A DNA stretch of 6,188 nt from NCBI GenBank assembly GCA_030740295.1, contig JASLXP010000900.1, positions 1-6,188 of the forward strand. The letters are read 5' to 3'. Positions 1 through 6,188 of this stretch are shown one piece after another. The notes beneath the pieces were generated by a model, which worked only from the letters and a program-made list of their open reading frames with translations, was not told the origin of the DNA and did no database searches. Positions within the stretch are counted from its first letter, which is position 1. Each line of letters begins with the position of its first letter. A program made the position numbers and the translations under genes. The DNA comes from Planctomycetota bacterium (GTDB lineage Bacteria > Planctomycetota > PUPC01 > JACPCR01).

Positions 1-1
1 C

Positions 2-958
2 TCTGATATCCCAGGTGACCGCCATACGCGACATGCCGCCCTCGCTGGTTTGGAACAAAGCGATCTCTGAACCAAAAGGGTTTTTATAGTCGTTGTTCTC
101 AGGACGCAGGTGTGGCACGATGCTGCGCATACCCAGGCACGACACTTTTGTGAAACTTCCTCCGGTGACGCCAACATAGTAGGCGTTTGAGTGAGTGGGA
201 TACCATTGCGGCGGCAGTCCCTTGCGCCATCCATTGGAATCCACCTTCTTCGTCTTCGGGTTGTATCCGCCCAACGGTGTGCCGAAATAGTGGAAATACT
301 CACCTTCGGAGTAAATGATCTTACCCATGTGACCGGCCAAATAACGCTGACGCCAAGAATAGAGATTAGCGTGATAGCATGATGTTTCGAACATCATGTA
401 CTTCAGACCGCTCTTTTTAACGGCCTCGAATAGCTGGTCCGCCTCCTCAATCGAACCGAAGACCGCCGGCACCGCGGAGGCGACATTTTTCCCGTGCTCA
501 AGCGCCGCAATCGCCAACCGCGCGTGACTCGGTGCATCCGTAGCAATAAATACAGCTTCTATCTTGTCGTCTTTGATCATTTCCTCGCACGACGGGTAGG
601 TCTTTTTGCACCCGCAGGCTCGCGCCAGCCCGGCGCGCCTGGCCGGGATCAGATCGGTAACTGCGACCACTTCGACGTTTGGGTGTTTCTGAAATCCGAA
701 CGCAGCTCCGAATCTGCAAAGGCCGTATCCGGCAATGCCAACGCGAATCTTTCGATCGGAAAACGGCTGCCAGCCCTTGCCGGCGGAAGTTTGTCCTGTC
801 TTTTCGAATCCGGGGATGATCTTGCCCTTACCATCCCTTGGCGGATTAGCGGGTTCGGCCAGTCCAATCGTTCCCAAAACCCCCATGCCTATCCCCGCGC
901 TCCCGATTCCCTGCAGGAAGGCTCGACGTGATTTGTTGCTCAGATCTGCCTCTTTCAT
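2..958 (-). CDS. Tat-exported Gfo/Idh/MocA family oxidoreductase, 3'-truncated by window edge
   Basis: This is an open frame of 319 codons that runs off the left edge without a stop. The ATG at 958 is chosen because AGGAG lies 7 nt upstream and a twin-arginine signal follows at once (S-R-R-A-F-L-Q, residues 10-16, then a Gly/Ala-rich hydrophobic stretch to about residue 34). A linker leads to a Rossmann fold: beta strand and glycine motif IRVGIAGYGLCRFG (71-84), acidic end of beta-2 at VVAVTD (97-102), and VFIATDAPSHA (136-146). The C-terminal alpha/beta domain begins near 190 and includes YSEGEYFHYFG (216-226), PPQWYPTHSNAYYVGVTGG (249-267) and KVSCLGM (271-277), which match the PVC-type subfamily. 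Family members use NAD(P) to oxidise or reduce sugars and related polyols. The usual E-K-P motif reads A-V-P here (162-164). Full-length relatives are roughly 430-460 residues, so about a quarter to a third is missing. The exact substrate is unknown. It is divergently oriented from the large dehydrogenase gene. Confidence 0.93.
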   Translation of the reverse strand, partial: MKEADLSNKSRRAFLQGIGSAGIGMGVLGTIGLAEPANPPRDGKGKIIPGFEKTGQTSAGKGWQPFSDRKIRVGIAGYGLCRFGAAFGFQKHPNVEVVAVTDLIPARRAGLARACGCKKTYPSCEEMIKDDKIEAVFIATDAPSHARLAIAALEHGKNVASAVPAVFGSIEEADQLFEAVKKSGLKYMMFETSCYHANLYSWRQRYLAGHMGKIIYSEGEYFHYFGTPLGGYNPKTKKVDSNGWRKGLPPQWYPTHSNAYYVGVTGGSFTKVSCLGMRSIVPHLRPENNDYKNPFGSEIALFQTSEGGMSRMAVTWDIR

Positions 959-965
959 CTCAATT

Positions 966-970
966 CTCCT
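966..970 (-). promoter_or_regulatory. Shine-Dalgarno of the Gfo/Idh/MocA oxidoreductase gene
   Basis: The minus strand reads AGGAG, a 7-nt spacer, then ATG at 958. The site fixes the start and places the twin-arginine motif at residue 11. It contrasts with the two plus-strand genes, which have no comparable site. No convincing -35/-10 pair was found upstream of it; a TAACAA hexamer (minus strand, about 990) has only a poor -35 partner. Confidence 0.7.
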
Positions 971-1281
971 GTTCCCAGTTGTGCATGTGATTGTTAGACC
1001 TTCTGAAGAACGTAGATAACGTAACCGTAACTGTCTTCAGAGTCGACAATATACAGCTTTCGCATTGGTTTTCTGCAGTTTCGGAAGCGGCTCATGTTGT
1101 AGGACAGATCAAGACTTGCTTTGCGGGCCGAGCTCGCCTGAGTCAGGTTATGCGCTTCCTATCTGTGTTCAACGAATCAGGAGGTGTAGTCTTAACAATG
1201 GAATCTGATTCCGATTAATGACCCCTCCCGACTCAATCAAGCACGGTAAACACCAGTAACCGTTCCTGTGAGTTTAGAGCC

Positions 1282-1403
1282 TGTAACAGAGCCATGAAAC
1301 AAGTCGTCCGTGTACTTCTGAGGTAGCCGGGTTCGCCAGACCTCGGGCTTCCTCTGTGGCGTCGCCCCGAACTCTGGCGAGTTCGGCTACAAGTTCTGTT
1401 ACA
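1282..1403. repeat. Outer inverted arms enclosing the long inverted repeat
   Basis: TGTAACAGA (1282-1290) and TCTGTTACA (1395-1403) are perfect 9-nt reverse complements lying outside the 1323-1390 inverted repeat. Together they give a nested, roughly 122-nt palindromic unit, although the left side has 32 nt between outer and inner arms and the right side only 4. A 9-nt match in this space could arise by chance, so the unit boundary is tentative. Confidence 0.4.
1323..1390. repeat. Long inverted repeat of GTAGC-type palindromic units
   Basis: The arms at 1323-1347 and 1366-1390 are 25 nt each, separated by 18 nt. Comparing the left arm with the reverse complement of the right, 20 of 25 bases agree. 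Three of the five differences become G-U pairs if transcribed, so RNA would pair at about 23 of 25 positions. Both arms read GTAGCCG at their outer end and share TCGCCAGA in the middle. The element sits between divergent promoters, not behind a gene, so it is unlikely to be a simple terminator. It resembles REP-like or small non-autonomous repeats; similar GTAGCCG...CGCCAGA sequences are, from memory, common in PVC genomes, but I could not check this. Confidence 0.8.
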
Positions 1404-1418
1404 CGGTCATCTCCCCCC

Positions 1419-1444
1419 GTAGCACAGGTCTCCAGACCTGTGGG
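1419..1444 (+). repeat. Third GTAGC palindromic unit with a perfect 9-bp hairpin
   Basis: The unit begins GTAGC like the arms of the neighbouring inverted repeat and shares CCAGACCT and a terminal GGG with the 1323-1347 arm in the same orientation, 96 nt downstream of it. Inside it, CACAGGTCT (1423-1431) and AGACCTGTG (1434-1442) form a perfect hairpin with a 2-nt loop. No U-tract follows, so it does not look like an intrinsic terminator. It is best read as a second, diverged family of the same kind of intergenic palindromic repeat. Confidence 0.75.
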
Positions 1445-1453
1445 CACCAGAAG

Positions 1454-1630
1454 ATGGCTCTCGCCGACGCTGTGGTTCCATTACTCGCTCTCCCTCAGCC
1501 ACACTACCATATTGCCCGGTTCGCGGTTATTCCAAGCAAGGTAGGGATGGTGAAGTTTGAGGATGAGGTGGATGTCCTGAGTTTCACCGCGACGGATAAG
1601 GAAGGAATGAAGATCAAGCTAGAGGATTGA
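1454..1630 (+). pseudogene. Short open frame, possible tail of a decayed gene
   Basis: ATG at 1454 to TGA at 1628-1630 gives 58 residues. The last ~43 look like real coding sequence: HYHIARFAVIPSKVGMVKF followed by an acidic, strand-like stretch ending GMKIKLED-stop. The frame stays open upstream to a TGA at 1319-1321, but that part reads through the palindromic repeats and is not protein-like. There is no proper Shine-Dalgarno (only AGAAG touching the ATG). I do not recognise the family. The likeliest reading is the C-terminal end of a gene whose front was replaced when the repeat cluster arose; a chance frame is the alternative. Confidence 0.3.
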
Positions 1631-1744
1631 CTGGTTTCTGTAGCGAAAACTGAGGCAGAAAAGTCAGGAACGAAAGTGAAGCCTGAGCGATCGCTTATAG
1701 TGTCGTGACATATCTCTTGTCCTGTCCCAATTACACTGGTTTAA

Positions 1745-4700
1745 ATGCCAAATCCACGGCACTTCACACACCGTTCTATCCTGGTCGCAATTTACCTTAC
1801 AGCGTGCTCTCTCCACGCTGCTCCAGATCGTGAATCGTTCGCAAAAGAAGATCGCCCGGTCGAAGGCGTGCCGGTCGATGCCTTCGAGTTATCCAAGAAG
1901 GATCTGAAGATTGAGGTCTGGGCTCAGTCGCCTCTGATTTACTCGCCTGTGGCGATGGACTGCGATGCCAGGGGGCGGCTCTGGGTGACCGAGGGCATTG
2001 ACTATAACCGCGGCTCCCGCATCGCTGCCGGGCAGTCGATCATAGTCGTTGAAGATTCGGATCAGGATGGTAAGGCCGACAGCTCTCATGTGTTCGTAAC
2101 TGAAAAGGTCCGCCATGCGCCGCTTGGGATTGCGGTCTTTGATAATCGGATCGTCCTTTCGGCTACGCCTTCGATCATTGTTTACACCGATGTGGATCGG
2201 AATGCGGTTTTCGATGCGAAGATTGATAAGCGCGAGGTCTTCCTGACCGGATTTCAGAACACCAGACACGATCACTCGCTTCATGCCGTGGTAGGCGCAC
2301 CAAGTGGCCAGTGGCATTTCTCCTTTGGCAACTGCGGCGCGGATATCAAGACTAAAGACGGACGCCACTTCCTCGCTGGTTGCTACTACGGCAATAACGG
2401 GGTGATCGGAAAGCCGAGCTCCGATGGACACGTTTACGTCGGCGGTGTCGCGATGCGCATCAATCCCGATGGCACGGGGCTGGCTGCCACGAGCCACAAC
2501 ATGCGCAACCCTCACGACATGTTTGTGACTTCGTTCGGGGACATTCTGCAGAGTGATAACGATGACCCTGCGCATTGCCGCTCGAGCTGGGTCATGGAGT
2601 ACGCAAACATGGGCTACTCGGATTTGAGGGACGGTAGCCGGTCCTGGGAAGAGGTCGCCAAGACCTGGGAAGAGCCTGCCGGCTGGTCCAAAGGGAGGCG
2701 CTACTCACGTTCACACTGGCGCGAGAATTACCCGGGCGCTTTTCCTCCAGGCACGGTCTACGGCGCGGGTTCGCCTACCGGGAACGTATTCATTGAGGAC
2801 GACACAACTGGGCTAAACGGCACCTACCTCGTCTGCTGCATGGTGCGTAAAGAAGTCATGTCCTACACGCCCACACTGGTCGAAGCGCAGATCGAAATGG
2901 GCGAGCATCAGCCGTTCATCAAGTTGAAGGCAGGGCAGAAAGGGCAGCACTTCCTGCCGACAGATGTCGTGCTTGGGACGGATGGCTCACTGTTCCTGAG
3001 CGACTTCTACAACAATACCAGCCGCCGTACCAACCAGGTGAGCGGTACGATTTACCGCATCACGCGGAAAGACGAATTACCTAAGAAACCCTCAATTGAT
3101 TTCGAGACCGTACCGGGTCTGCTCTCTGCGATTGGCAGTCCTGCCGTGAATGTGCGTTCGCATGCCGCGGCTTTGCTCGTTGCACAAGGAGGGTCTGCTG
3201 TGAGTGCTGTCTCGGCCCGCCTGAAGAAAAGCAAGGGCAATGTGTACCAGACAGCGAGGTCGATCTGGATTCTGGCTCAGCTCGGCGAAGGCGGCCAGCA
3301 GCAGGCCGAGCCCTTCCTCGACAACAAAAATCCGCAGCTTCAGATCTGCGCGTACAGGGCGCTTCGTCATGCACATTCGGACGGGATGCTGGGCTGGGCG
3401 CGAAGACTTTCAGCATCAAAGTCACCGGCCGTGCGACGAGAGGTCGCGGTGTCGCTGCGGGATGTCTCCTATGACGACTGCAAAGATATTCTGAAGCCAC
3501 TCTTTGCCGGTTACGACGGCAAGAATCGATACTATCTCGAAGCGCTGGGTACTGCGGTCAAAGGAAAAGAAAAAGCGGCATACGTAGACTTCGTCGCCGA
3601 CAGTTTTGGTGACCCGAAATCCTGGACTGAAATACCGAAGAACCTTGCCTGGCGGCTTCACACGCCCAAGGCCATCGAAGCGTTGGATATGTGCATTAGC
3701 GCACAGTCGCCGGGCATCGGAGAGTTTCGTCATCTGGCCATGTCCTTCGCAAGTTTCCGGAATGATGCGGATCGTGAAGACCGAAAAGTGCGGCTGGCAA
3801 ATCTTGGCAAGTTGCCGGCGTTTTCCGGTGAGGATTACCAGATGACCATCCAGGAGATTACTACAAAAGATCTCAATGGGTTGGAGGGCGAATTCCTCAA
3901 CGCCAGCTATCCCATTCCCACCGATTGGGGGACGAAGTCTGAGGTCTCGACGCCAGCAGAGATCGCCGCGCTGAAAGGGGACGCGGAGAAAGGAAGGGCG
4001 CTTGCAACGAACTGTGCCGCTTGCCACAAGATTGCCGGAAACGGCGTCAGCTTCGGCCCTGAACTGACCCACTGGGGAGCGCCGCGCACCATCGAGCAGA
4101 TCGCCAACGAAATCGTCCACCCCGACGCACATCTGGCGCGGGGTTATGACAAGCCCGTTCGCGTCACGGCCGGGGAGCATGTGGCCGATGGGCTGCTGAC
4201 CAACTATAGCTGGCATGCCGGTTCGCTGAAGATGAAAGTGCTGGGTGGGATCATGAAGAAGATCCTCTTCCGCCGATCCGGGGCCCGGGTGACTTACCTG
4301 AAAGAGTCCTGGATGCCTTCCGCTTCAGACATGGGATTGACGGATCAGAATGTTCGCGACATCGCGGAGTATCTGAAAACTCTGAACGGCGATGACAATC
4401 AGGTCGCTGCGGGTAATCAACCAGAGCCGGTCAGCGGCACAGGGGCAGGTTGGGTTGAGCTCACCGGAAAAGATTTCGTGAATGTGAATTGCAGCACGAC
4501 CACCTGGCGATGGAAGGACGGCCACGCCTACTGCACGGGCAAACCAACCGGCGTGATCCGGTATCACGAGCCGCTGACGAACTTTGAATTAGTCTGTGAA
4601 TGGATGCACAAGAAAAAGGGCGGCAATTCAGGAGTCTTCGTCTGGGCCACCCCGCAGTCTGTGCGAAACCTGGCGATGGGCAAGGGGCGTCTCCCGCAAG

Positions 4701-5383
4701 GCATCGAAGTCCAGGTTCTTGATCTCGGCTACAAAGAGGTCTACGAAAAACGACACAAGAAGCCCGGCGACTGGTTCACAAGCCATGGCGATGTCTTCCC
4801 TGTGGGCCCGATAAAGATGAGGCCTTTCCCGCCGGTTGCCCCCAACAAGAGACGAAGCTTTCCAAGCAAGGAAACGACCAAAGGCATCTATGAATGGAAT
4901 CACTATTACGTCCGGGCTGTGGACGGTGAAGTTCGTCTCTCAGTCAACGGCGTGGAGGTCTCTGGCGGGGACCAGATCAGTCCGGCGATGGGCTTCCTCT
5001 GCCTCGAGTCAGAAGGGGCGCCCATCGAGTACCGGAATCTTCGCCTTAAGAAGCTTCCACCACTGGAGACCAAACTGCCGGAAGGATTAGAGATTCCAAT
5101 CCCCGTCATTCAGCCGGGGAAGAAACCGGCCGGCCCCGCGGTCTCACTCAAAGGACACCCAATCGTGGGTACATGGGAATACCTGAAAAGTTACACACGC
5201 GAATTCAGCCCCGAAGGATTCTGCATCCTGCGTAACGGTGCAGACATCATCTGGACCCGAAAATGCACGGCAAAGACCAAAAACGGCCTCACGCTCGAGG
5301 GCAACCTGACCCACGTGCTGAAGGGAGAGGTTCTGAATATTGAGAACAGGTACAAGGCTACGAGGAAGAAGAAGACTGATTGA
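1745..5383 (+). CDS. Exported propeller dehydrogenase / HEAT / cytochrome c / DUF1080 fusion protein
   Basis: This complete 1212-residue protein is built of modules in the following order. An N-terminal export signal spans 1-25 (AxA-like site after LHA; L-T-A-C at 18-21 also fits a lipobox). A PVC 'membrane-bound dehydrogenase' beta-propeller (TIGR02604-like) spans about 45-440, with a calcium-type loop EDSDQDGKAD (103-112), GGVAMRINPDGTG (233-245), RNPHDMF (254-260), SDNDDPAHCRSSW (270-282) and LSDFYN (418-423). A HEAT-like helical region spans about 455-715. A mono-heme cytochrome c domain spans about 744-880, with CAACH at 757-761 and a probable distal ligand M857 in SWMPS. A DUF1080 / 3-keto-disaccharide hydrolase-type laminin-like domain spans about 901-1104 (GGNSGVFVWA 959-968, GIEVQVLD 986-993). 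A small unassigned domain spans about 1136-1212. It probably oxidises a sugar or alcohol outside the cytoplasm and passes electrons to heme c; the DUF1080 domain suggests glycoside cleavage. The start is supported by the signal peptide; no Shine-Dalgarno precedes it. The substrate is unknown. Confidence 0.95.
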   Translation: MPNPRHFTHRSILVAIYLTACSLHAAPDRESFAKEDRPVEGVPVDAFELSKKDLKIEVWAQSPLIYSPVAMDCDARGRLWVTEGIDYNRGSRIAAGQSIIVVEDSDQDGKADSSHVFVTEKVRHAPLGIAVFDNRIVLSATPSIIVYTDVDRNAVFDAKIDKREVFLTGFQNTRHDHSLHAVVGAPSGQWHFSFGNCGADIKTKDGRHFLAGCYYGNNGVIGKPSSDGHVYVGGVAMRINPDGTGLAATSHNMRNPHDMFVTSFGDILQSDNDDPAHCRSSWVMEYANMGYSDLRDGSRSWEEVAKTWEEPAGWSKGRRYSRSHWRENYPGAFPPGTVYGAGSPTGNVFIEDDTTGLNGTYLVCCMVRKEVMSYTPTLVEAQIEMGEHQPFIKLKAGQKGQHFLPTDVVLGTDGSLFLSDFYNNTSRRTNQVSGTIYRITRKDELPKKPSIDFETVPGLLSAIGSPAVNVRSHAAALLVAQGGSAVSAVSARLKKSKGNVYQTARSIWILAQLGEGGQQQAEPFLDNKNPQLQICAYRALRHAHSDGMLGWARRLSASKSPAVRREVAVSLRDVSYDDCKDILKPLFAGYDGKNRYYLEALGTAVKGKEKAAYVDFVADSFGDPKSWTEIPKNLAWRLHTPKAIEALDMCISAQSPGIGEFRHLAMSFASFRNDADREDRKVRLANLGKLPAFSGEDYQMTIQEITTKDLNGLEGEFLNASYPIPTDWGTKSEVSTPAEIAALKGDAEKGRALATNCAACHKIAGNGVSFGPELTHWGAPRTIEQIANEIVHPDAHLARGYDKPVRVTAGEHVADGLLTNYSWHAGSLKMKVLGGIMKKILFRRSGARVTYLKESWMPSASDMGLTDQNVRDIAEYLKTLNGDDNQVAAGNQPEPVSGTGAGWVELTGKDFVNVNCSTTTWRWKDGHAYCTGKPTGVIRYHEPLTNFELVCEWMHKKKGGNSGVFVWATPQSVRNLAMGKGRLPQGIEVQVLDLGYKEVYEKRHKKPGDWFTSHGDVFPVGPIKMRPFPPVAPNKRRSFPSKETTKGIYEWNHYYVRAVDGEVRLSVNGVEVSGGDQISPAMGFLCLESEGAPIEYRNLRLKKLPPLETKLPEGLEIPIPVIQPGKKPAGPAVSLKGHPIVGTWEYLKSYTREFSPEGFCILRNGADIIWTRKCTAKTKNGLTLEGNLTHVLKGEVLNIENRYKATRKKKTD

Positions 5384-5391
5384 CTATCTTG

Positions 5392-6188
5392 ATGCTTCGA
5401 AACACGGCCAAACTGAAGATTCTATTTTTCAGCCTCCTGACGCTCGCGATTACAACGCAACTGAAGGGAGAGCCAGCTCTGCAGATTCTTCGCAATGGTG
5501 GTTTCGAAGAGGACGAGATGACATTTCGCGGTGAGCCCGCGTCTTCGTGTGGCGGTGGGTGCAATGACCAGTGGTTCAACATGCAGGATCGTTTTCCAGA
5601 CGGCTGGGAATGGCTCGGAGTGAACTCTCCTTCCATTTATGGAATGGCCCGCCAGTCGGAATGGCCTCGCCCGGAAGTGAACTTTGACTCGGAGATACTT
5701 CGTTCGGGAGAGCGGTCGCTCCGGATTCAGGGCACAAAGGTCCTTCTCAGACAGACCATCACATGGAACAGCCTGACGGATCTGTACCGGGACAAATCGC
5801 CTGGCAGGAAGCTCAAGGATCACACTTCTGAGCTGGCTGTGCGTGAAGGACTGTTCCAGGACATGACACTTTCGGGTTGGTTTCGTTCCTCTGGAATTCC
5901 TGAAAAGGCAACCGCGCAAGTCTCCCTTTCTGTGGGACGGTTGTTCACTGGAAAACATGATCTGGTAAATGACACCGCAGGCTGGCAGGAGTTTCGAATT
6001 CCGATCTCCGCCAGCGATCTGATGGCAGCCGCGCAAAAGCGAAAGGGACAGTTCAAGGGCAAAGCGTTGAGCATCACCGTTCGTTACACCAGCCGGGATG
6101 GGATGGGTAAGTTTTGGCTCGATGATCTGAAGTTGTCCGTGTCCCCGAGGCAAGAACAGAATCTTCTTCCGAACAGTTCTTTTGAGCT
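5392..6188 (+). CDS. Secreted protein with carbohydrate-binding-like modules, 3'-truncated by window edge
   Basis: This is the first 265 codons of a gene that runs off the right edge without a stop. It starts 8 nt after the stop of the dehydrogenase fusion gene, so the two are probably co-transcribed and perhaps translationally coupled; there is no Shine-Dalgarno at normal distance. Residues 1-27 look like a Sec signal (basic start, then ILFFSLLTLAITT). Residues about 30-250 form one galactose-binding-like (CBM4/9/16-type) beta-sandwich: opening LRNGGFEE (33-40), DGWEW (70-74), SGERSLRIQG (105-114), LSGWFRSSG (160-168) and closing KFWLDDLKLS (240-249). A second copy begins at NLLPNSSFE (257-265). 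A C-GGG-C pair (53-57) could form a disulfide. In such proteins these modules often precede a glycoside hydrolase or lyase domain, but none is visible here, so the catalytic function, if any, is unknown. Confidence 0.9.
   Translation, partial: MLRNTAKLKILFFSLLTLAITTQLKGEPALQILRNGGFEEDEMTFRGEPASSCGGGCNDQWFNMQDRFPDGWEWLGVNSPSIYGMARQSEWPRPEVNFDSEILRSGERSLRIQGTKVLLRQTITWNSLTDLYRDKSPGRKLKDHTSELAVREGLFQDMTLSGWFRSSGIPEKATAQVSLSVGRLFTGKHDLVNDTAGWQEFRIPISASDLMAAAQKRKGQFKGKALSITVRYTSRDGMGKFWLDDLKLSVSPRQEQNLLPNSSFE

Larger units (their letters stand above)
959..1744. other. Divergent intergenic region with repeats and no convincing intact gene
   Basis: This 786-nt gap separates the divergent oxidoreductase and dehydrogenase genes and should hold both promoters. 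Bases 971-1280 show nothing firm: a tandem CGTAAC pair (1020-1031), a small palindrome GGAATC-T-GATTCC (1200-1212), and open frames whose translations resemble no family I know. Bases 1282-1444 hold a palindromic repeat cluster, and 1454-1630 a short open frame that may be a gene remnant; both are listed separately. Bases 1631-1744 contain a 10-nt palindrome AGCGATCGCT (1686-1695) and a TATAGT hexamer (1696-1701). The hexamer could be a -10 element for the plus-strand genes, but no good -35 lies at the proper distance, so I do not call a promoter. Confidence 0.7.

Noticed and set aside
494..931. Plus-strand open frame of 145 codons
   Set aside because: It is antisense to the Tat signal and Rossmann domain of the oxidoreductase gene, which is clearly real.
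991..1218. Plus-strand open frame of 75 codons in the intergenic region, and a six-residue frame at 1198-1218 with AGGAGG upstream
   Set aside because: The translation resembles no family, and the AGGAGG at 1179-1184 sits 13 nt from an ATG that encodes only six residues before a stop. Neither looks like a gene; a leader peptide is possible but unsupported.
1423..1442. Perfect hairpin read as an intrinsic terminator
   Set aside because: There is no following U-tract on either strand and no gene ends nearby. Its likeness to the adjacent repeat units explains it better.
1282..1444. CRISPR array
   Set aside because: There are only three diverged units in mixed orientation with unequal spacing, and no cas genes in the window.
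1717..1745. TTGTCC ... TTTAAA as a promoter for the large gene
   Set aside because: The -10-like hexamer would overlap the start codon, so transcription would begin inside the coding sequence.
1889..2575. Minus-strand open frame of 228 codons opposite the propeller domain
   Set aside because: The plus strand carries conserved propeller motifs throughout this stretch. The antisense translation is Arg/His/Val-rich and matches nothing known to me.
3422..4216. Minus-strand open frame of 264 codons inside the large dehydrogenase gene
   Set aside because: It lies fully antisense to the HEAT-like and cytochrome-coding part of a protein with clear domains. Its translation shows no recognisable motif, so it is a shadow frame.
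5422..6153. Minus-strand open frame of 243 codons opposite the second plus-strand gene
   Set aside because: The plus-strand frame has a signal peptide and carbohydrate-binding-like module motifs. The antisense frame has none.

Overview
The window looks like a carbohydrate- or glycoside-processing locus from a PVC-superphylum bacterium (Verrucomicrobiota or Planctomycetota). The main reasons are a large secreted protein with the beta-propeller 'membrane-bound dehydrogenase', HEAT-like and heme c architecture typical of those phyla, a DUF1080 (3-keto-glycoside hydrolase-type) domain fused to it, a Tat-exported Gfo/Idh/MocA oxidoreductase, and GTAGC-type palindromic repeats between genes. The assignment is by protein family, not by a marker gene.

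Layout: (1) 2-958, minus strand, holds the first 319 codons of a Tat-exported Gfo/Idh/MocA oxidoreductase whose 3' end lies beyond the left edge. (2) 959-1744 is a 786-nt divergent intergenic region. It contains the oxidoreductase Shine-Dalgarno, a cluster of three related GTAGC palindromic repeat units with outer 9-nt inverted arms (1282-1444), and a short open frame (1454-1630) that may be the tail of a decayed gene. (3) 1745-5383, plus strand, is a complete 1212-residue multidomain protein: export signal, beta-propeller dehydrogenase domain, HEAT-like helical region, mono-heme cytochrome c domain (CAACH), DUF1080 domain, and a small unassigned C-terminal domain. (4) 5392-6188, plus strand, starts 8 nt after that stop and is the first 265 codons of a secreted protein with one complete carbohydrate-binding-like beta-sandwich module and the start of a second. 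It runs off the right edge.

Working together (inference): all three products carry export signals, so the locus probably acts outside the cytoplasm. The propeller/heme protein could oxidise a sugar and pass electrons to heme c. The fused DUF1080 domain could then cleave a 3-keto-glycoside. The divergent oxidoreductase could interconvert keto and hydroxy sugars, and the downstream protein could bind or degrade the polysaccharide. The domain calls are well supported; the substrate and the coupled reaction are not shown by sequence alone. The fusion, the extra C-terminal domain and the repeat cluster most deserve a second look.
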